Source: Planotetraspora thailandica
GTDB lineage: Bacteria; Actinomycetota; Actinomycetes; Streptosporangiales; Streptosporangiaceae
NCBI RefSeq assembly: GCF_016863335.1
Contig: NZ_BOOR01000004.1
Span: forward strand, 62,001 to 126,000
Direction: 5' to 3'
Length of the DNA: 64,000 nt
Made by a program: the position numbers and the translations under genes. Below the pieces are notes generated by a model. It worked only from the letters and a program-made list of their open reading frames with translations, ran no database searches and was not told the origin of the DNA. This document shows, piece by piece, positions 60,155 to 64,000 of this stretch. Positions within the stretch are counted from its first letter, which is position 1; every line of letters starts with the position of its first letter.

Positions 60155-60334
60155 ATGTTCCATCGCAAGCCGATCGAGGAGCGCATTGCTGAGCGCGTCG
60201 CCAACCTGCCGCCGCTGAAGGAGGGCAAGCACTTCGAGCATCGCCCGGCGCTGATCGTCTTCTGCGTCATCATGGGAATCATGGTTCTGAAGATCGTCGG
60301 CGTCTTCCTGCTCTTCCGCTTCGGCGTCCTGTAG
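60155..60334 (+). CDS. 59-residue membrane protein
   Basis: A 59-codon gene from ATG 60155. A basic, helical N-terminus (FHRKPIEERIAERVANLPPL, then KEGKHFEHR) precedes one hydrophobic helix (residues ~32-55, ALIVFCVIMGIMVLKIVGVF). It starts 16 bp after the dioxygenase gene and ends about 50 bp before a strong terminator, which supports its being a real, final gene of that transcript. Function unknown. Confidence 0.72.
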   Translation: MFHRKPIEERIAERVANLPPLKEGKHFEHRPALIVFCVIMGIMVLKIVGVFLLFRFGVL

Positions 60335-60387
60335 GGCGCGGCGGCAAGGCGCGGGAGTCCCCCCAGGCGCGCATGACCCGGTAAACG

Positions 60388-60427
60388 TCGAGGGCCCTTC
60401 CGGAGAATCTTCCGGAAGGGCCCTCGA
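60388..60427. terminator. Strong bidirectional terminator
   Basis: A perfect 17-bp stem (TCGAGGGCCCTTCCGGA and its complement) around a 6-base loop lies between the 59-aa gene and the convergent L,D-transpeptidase gene. TTATTG follows on the plus strand. Confidence 0.9.
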
Positions 60428-60444
60428 GGTTATTGCGTGGATCA

Positions 60445-61650
60445 CTAGGCGAGCGCGCTGCCCGACTTCCACTGCTTGAACGACATCTGCCAGAAGCCCC
60501 AGCCGTTCCACGACTCCAGCGTCCGCGTGGTGCCGACGATCTTGACGACGTCGCCGCGGTGGAAGTTGTCGTAGAACCACTTGGCCTGTGCCGGGCTGGC
60601 GTTCACGCATCCGTGGCTGACGTTGGCATAGCCCTGGGAGCCGACCGACCACGGCGCGCTGTGGACGTACTCGCCACTGTTGGAGATGCGCACGGCGTAG
60701 TTCACGACCTCCTTGTAGTAGCCGGGGTCACCCGGCTTCCTGCCCGGAGAGATCATGGTGACGGGGTTCGCCCGCTCCATGGTCAGGTGAACGCCGCTGG
60801 TGGTGGTGTACTCGCGCGTGGTGCCGTTGCCGGCGCTGATCTTCATCGTCTGGATGGTCTTGCCGTCCTTCTTGACGACCATCATGTGCGTCTTGGTGTT
60901 GACCGTGCTGATCCAGGCCGCACCGATGTTGATCGTCGCGCTGGCGTCCTTGACGCCGTACATGTCCTTGCCGCCGCGCACGCCCGACAGGTGGGCGGCG
61001 AACTTGACCTTTTGGTGCGCGGGCCAGTACGTGGCGGGCCGGTAGATGACCTGCTTGGAGCTCATCCACCGCCATGCACCCTGGACCGGCTTCTGCGCCT
61101 TGACCTCGAGCGCCTTCTCCACCGACTTCTTGTCGGTCACCGCTTGGTTGAAGGTCACCATGATCGGCATGCCGACGCCGACGGTCTCCCCCTTGACGCC
61201 CGGCGTGACGTCGGCGACGTACAAGGGATATTTAGGCTTCAACGTGCTGAACTGGCTGGTGGCGGTGGCGGGTCCGCCATCGCCGGTGGCCTTGGCAGTC
61301 ACGGTGTACTTGCTCGACGGCCGAAGCGGCTCCTTCGATGTCCACTTGGTCCGGGTGGAGTCGAACTTCCCCTCGACCGGGACGCCGTTGGCCTCCACTA
61401 CGACTTCTTCCAGGGATCCGCCGTCCGCCGTCACGGTCACGGTCTTGTCCGGGCTCACCTTCGAGCTGCCCTTGACCGGACTGATCTTGATGGACGGTCC
61501 CGGCGTCGCGCTCGCGGACCCACCGGGAGCGTCGGCGCCCCCCGGCGTCCCCGACGACCCCGACGCGGATGAACATGCCGCCAGGAGTGTTGCCATGGCG
61601 ACGGCTGCCCCGGCGATGGGCAGCTTGGAACGGTTGTTATTGCTCAGCAC
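60445..61650 (-). CDS. L,D-transpeptidase lipoprotein (LdtMt-like)
   Basis: A 401-residue cell-wall enzyme that forms 3-3 peptidoglycan cross-links. A lipoprotein signal ends in LLAAC (C26). Ig-like domains fill about residues 55-240. The YkuD catalytic domain follows, with the active Cys348 in VSHGCVNASP and the His before it. The C-terminal extension (WNGWGFWQMSFKQWKSG) is like that of mycobacterial Ldts. GTG 61650 is preceded by GGGAGAAG. Such enzymes resist most penicillins but are inhibited by carbapenems. Confidence 0.93.
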   Translation of the reverse strand: MLSNNNRSKLPIAGAAVAMATLLAACSSASGSSGTPGGADAPGGSASATPGPSIKISPVKGSSKVSPDKTVTVTADGGSLEEVVVEANGVPVEGKFDSTRTKWTSKEPLRPSSKYTVTAKATGDGGPATATSQFSTLKPKYPLYVADVTPGVKGETVGVGMPIMVTFNQAVTDKKSVEKALEVKAQKPVQGAWRWMSSKQVIYRPATYWPAHQKVKFAAHLSGVRGGKDMYGVKDASATINIGAAWISTVNTKTHMMVVKKDGKTIQTMKISAGNGTTREYTTTSGVHLTMERANPVTMISPGRKPGDPGYYKEVVNYAVRISNSGEYVHSAPWSVGSQGYANVSHGCVNASPAQAKWFYDNFHRGDVVKIVGTTRTLESWNGWGFWQMSFKQWKSGSALA

Positions 61651-61788
61651 AGCTTCTCCCCCATGGGCGCAAAGTGCACCTAAGACCTTATTAGGGGTAG
61701 CCACTGATATGTGCAATTTTCAGCCCCGTTAGGTCACAGTTTGGTCGCCGCACCTGCCGATTTGAGTCTCACCGGAGTAAGGTCCGCG

Positions 61789-62937
61789 TCAAACATGATC
61801 AAGGCTGTCAGTCAGTCCGTTGTTACACAACGTTTGCGACACATTGGGTGCTTTCAACCACAGTTGTACGGGCACCCGGAGGTTGGGCGACGGCTCGTAC
61901 ACGACTCCCGGATCGGCCGCCGTGTGGTCCCGGGTGGCCTCCAGGACCCCCGCGGCGAGCGCGAGCGCGATCGTGTCTCCCGGGCAGGGCCGCAACCCGC
62001 TGCCGAAACCGAGGTGACCCGCACCCGTGAGCAGCCTCCGGCCGGGATCGAACCGGTGCGGGTCGGGGAACACGTCCGGGTCGCGTCCCGCCGCCGCGAG
62101 ATCGAGCACCACCACGGCCCCGGCGGGGATGACGACGCCGCCCACCACCGCATCGGCTCTCGCCACCCGCCGCGTCAGCCGTACGGGCGGGTCGTAGCGG
62201 AGCGTCTCCGTCAGAACGGCCTCGGCCGGCCACCGGGTGATCAGGTCGTACGGCAGGTGCGTCACGAGGGACAGGGCGTTTCCGATCAGGCCGGCGGTCG
62301 CGTCGCACGCCTGGACGAGCAGCCCCGCCACGGCGGCGAGATGATCCGGCGCCGGATCTCTCAGCAGGCCGGCGAGCACGCCCACCGCCTCGTCGGCGGG
62401 ATCGCCGCCTGGATGATCGCCAGGGAGGCCGCTCGGGTGCTCGTCGGGGCCGTCGTCGGCGCCGGCGGGCCGTGGATGGTAGGCGGCCGCGATCCCGGCG
62501 ACCGCGGCGACCGCCTTCTCTCGGTTCTCGGTGGCCACCCCCAGGTGCACCGCCAGGACGCCGACGGGCACCCGGCGGGCCAGCAGCGCCATGACGTCGA
62601 CGGTAGGACCGGCGGCCGCGAGTTCGGCGGTGGCCAGGTCGAACGCCTCCCGGCGAAGGAGCGCGGCGTTGAGCCCCGCGAGTGCGGCGACCACGCGTGA
62701 CCTGCGCCGCTTGTGCTCCTCGTCGTTGCTGAACCTGCTCACGGAGCCGCGCAGCCAGCCCATGCCCGGCGCGCGACCGCCGGCGTGACCGGATGCGGGG
62801 CCGGATGCGGGGCCGGATGTTGGGCCGCCCGGCGGTTCCGGTACGGCGAAGCCGGGGCCGGCCAGCACGGCACGCACGTCGGCATGCCGGGTGACATGCC
62901 ACTGGCCGTCGTGTGCGAAGGGAGGCTCATGCGTCAT
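61789..62937 (-). CDS. Cytochrome P450
   Basis: A 382-residue P450, somewhat short at the N-terminus (it begins at VTRHADVRAVL after only ~14 residues, and an in-frame stop lies just upstream). The ExxR motif is ETLR (E244-R247). The haem loop reads FGSGLRPCPG with C318, so the usual His before the Cys is Arg. The I-helix segment QACDATAG replaces the common AGxDTT. A SGPASGPASG segment near residue 45 comes from a 12-bp tandem repeat in the DNA. No ferredoxin or biosynthetic partner is adjacent. Confidence 0.88.
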   Translation of the reverse strand: MTHEPPFAHDGQWHVTRHADVRAVLAGPGFAVPEPPGGPTSGPASGPASGHAGGRAPGMGWLRGSVSRFSNDEEHKRRRSRVVAALAGLNAALLRREAFDLATAELAAAGPTVDVMALLARRVPVGVLAVHLGVATENREKAVAAVAGIAAAYHPRPAGADDGPDEHPSGLPGDHPGGDPADEAVGVLAGLLRDPAPDHLAAVAGLLVQACDATAGLIGNALSLVTHLPYDLITRWPAEAVLTETLRYDPPVRLTRRVARADAVVGGVVIPAGAVVVLDLAAAGRDPDVFPDPHRFDPGRRLLTGAGHLGFGSGLRPCPGDTIALALAAGVLEATRDHTAADPGVVYEPSPNLRVPVQLWLKAPNVSQTLCNNGLTDSLDHV

Positions 62938-63051
62938 GTCCGCACGCTAGGGGCCTGACGTCTCGGCCCCCGCCGAAATGTCCTCCCAGCCGCCCGCAAT
63001 TAGTTAAGAGGTTGCTTGACTATTCGGGATGGGCGACAGATAGTTAATGAC

Positions 63052-63441
63052 ATGCTTAACCATGGCGGGTCGCTGGACAGGATCTTCCAAGCGCTCGCGG
63101 ACGGTACCCGGCGTGACATCGTCGGGCGGCTGGTCCGCGGCCCGGTCTCGGTCAGTGATCTGGCCGAGCCTCTGGCGATGTCCCTGCCGGCGGTCATGCA
63201 GCACCTGCAGGTGCTCGAGGCGTGTGGCCTGGTCAGGTCGGAGAAAGTCGGCCGGGTCCGCACCTGCCGTATCGAACCGGAGGCGTTGCGGGCGGCTGAG
63301 GCATGGATCGTCGGGCAGCGCACCGTCTGGGAGCGGCGTCTGGACCGGTTCGGCGACTACTTGGCCGAACATTCCGAAAGCGCGGAACATCCCGAAAGCG
63401 CGCAACACCCCGAGAACACGGAGCCAGGGAGGACATCATGA
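63052..63441 (+). CDS. ArsR family transcriptional regulator
   Basis: A 129-residue winged-helix regulator: RIFQALADGTRRDIVGRLVR, VSVSDLAEPLAMSLPAVMQH and LQVLEACGLVRSEKVGRVRT. No metal-binding cysteine motif; this is the type usually paired with an SRPBCC protein. The C-terminus has SESAEHPESAQHPEN repeats. ATG 63052 is used rather than TTG 63016. Direct repeats TAGTTAA-N5-TGCTT at 63001-63017 and 63041-63057, 40 bp apart, may be its binding sites. The stop overlaps the next start (ATGA). Confidence 0.9.
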   Translation: MLNHGGSLDRIFQALADGTRRDIVGRLVRGPVSVSDLAEPLAMSLPAVMQHLQVLEACGLVRSEKVGRVRTCRIEPEALRAAEAWIVGQRTVWERRLDRFGDYLAEHSESAEHPESAQHPENTEPGRTS

Positions 63442-63887
63442 GCGATCGTTCCGTCACGCACACCACGCTCACGTTCGAGCGCGTCTACGCGGTCTCACCC
63501 GCCCGCGTCTTCGCCGCGTGGACCGACCCGGGTGCCAGGGCCCGCTGGTTCGCCACCCTCGGAAACGACCACGAGATCGACTTCCGCGTCGGCGGCAAGG
63601 AGATCGTCCGGGGGCCTGACGAGAGCGGCACGATCCTGACCTTCGAGTCCGTCTATCACGAGATCGTCGTCGACCGGCGCATCGTGAGCGCCTCCGTGCT
63701 CTACTCCGGACAGATCCCGGCCACCGTGTCCCTCACCACGGTGGAGTTGTGGGAAGAAGGCGACGGCACCCGCCTCCTGCTCACCGAGCAAGGTGCCTTC
63801 CTCGACGGCCACGAACAGCCCGCCTGGCGTGAGCAGGGGATCGCCGGCCAGCTCTCCGCGCTGGACCAGGAACTGCTGGGTTCCTGA
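63438..63887 (+). CDS. SRPBCC (AHSA1-like) domain protein
   Basis: A 149-residue START/Bet v1-fold protein of the AHSA1 type. It has FERVYAVSPARVFAAWTDPG and ARWFATLGNDHEIDFRVGG at the N-terminus, and TTVELWEEGDGTRLLLTEQG and FLDGHEQPAWREQGIAG later. The ArsR-SRPBCC pairing, coupled by ATGA, is a common module in actinobacteria; the barrel may bind a hydrophobic ligand. Biological role unknown. Confidence 0.92.
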   Translation: MSDRSVTHTTLTFERVYAVSPARVFAAWTDPGARARWFATLGNDHEIDFRVGGKEIVRGPDESGTILTFESVYHEIVVDRRIVSASVLYSGQIPATVSLTTVELWEEGDGTRLLLTEQGAFLDGHEQPAWREQGIAGQLSALDQELLGS

Positions 63888-63914
63888 ACGCTCACCGCCC
63901 CGCGCGGCCCCCCG

Positions 63915-64000
63915 TCAGCTCTCGGGCAGGAGCTTGGCCAGCAGGCGGCTCAGCTCCGCCGCCGCGTCGGTTCCGAGGATGGTGAGCACCTCGGCCTGCA
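63915..64000 (-). CDS. Partial C-terminus of a regulator (MarR-like?)
   Basis: The last 28 codons of a minus-strand gene that continues beyond the window. They encode a helix (AEVLTILGTDAAAELSRLLA, KLLPES, stop). This looks like the C-terminal dimerisation helix of MarR-family regulators, but the piece is too short to be sure. Confidence 0.5.
   Translation of the reverse strand, partial: QAEVLTILGTDAAAELSRLLAKLLPES

Noticed and set aside
61789-63887. P450 region as part of a natural-product gene cluster
   Set aside because: No polyketide, peptide or terpene synthase genes nor tailoring partners are adjacent; neighbours are a cell-wall enzyme and an ArsR/SRPBCC pair.

Overview
The window is high-GC actinobacterial DNA. 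It is rich in GTG/TTG starts and four-base stop/start overlaps, and GTACGG-type codon runs are frequent. Together with a group 1h-type hydrogenase locus and many TetR/MarR regulators, this fits a soil filamentous actinomycete. My best guess is the Streptosporangiales (Nonomuraea/Streptosporangium-like), but this is inferred from style and gene content, not from a marker gene. No rRNA or tRNA was seen.

Layout. 0-8 kb: a MoxR/DUF58/VWA operon, a class D beta-lactamase, a pseudokinase-like membrane protein, a TSUP permease, an MFS exporter and a DeoR-type regulator. 8-18.6 kb: regulator/enzyme pairs (WYL, TetR with hydrolase, aldo/keto reductase behind a MerR-type promoter, SDR) and a MarR gene divergent from a large RND pump. 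18.6-24.8 kb: bluB under a cobalamin riboswitch, purB, a GNAT, a HAD phosphatase with a TipA-type MerR, and a TetR gene divergent from a beta-carbonic anhydrase. 25-27.3 kb: a lone tyrosine recombinase between gene remnants, a membrane protein with two L7/L12-like repeats, and a symmetric repeat array. 27.3-32.6 kb: four oxidoreductase/regulator modules, each with its own palindromic operator, then a conserved small protein.

32.6-43.9 kb is the centrepiece: fifteen tightly coupled minus-strand genes for a high-affinity, oxygen-tolerant [NiFe] hydrogenase. The order is SIS protein, HypC-like protein, SIS protein, small subunit, large subunit, NifU-like protein, DUF5947-like, DUF6084-like, an unknown 471-aa protein, maturation protease, a 34-aa membrane peptide, hypA, hypC, hypD, hypE. 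hypB and hypF are not in the window. Such enzymes oxidise trace atmospheric H2 during starvation.

44-64 kb: small-domain proteins, an orphan HATPase, a universal stress protein, a DrrA-like ABC exporter, AraC/VOC/GNAT genes, DUF952, an SMR pump with a TetR regulator, a radical SAM protein, a HEAT-repeat protein, an aldehyde dehydrogenase divergent from a TetR gene, a phytanoyl-CoA dioxygenase-like protein, a 59-aa membrane protein, an L,D-transpeptidase, a cytochrome P450 with an altered haem loop, and an ArsR/SRPBCC pair.

The most unusual signal is a dispersed non-coding repeat. A two-box unit of exactly 53 bp (GCAGGT, 13 bp, then CGAACTTCTGCATGATCAC) is arrayed at three intergenic loci (about 7.0, 27.0 and 52.3 kb). 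At 27 kb three inverted and three direct units are mirror-symmetric about one point. The 53-bp period is close to five helical turns, so every copy would face the same side of the DNA.
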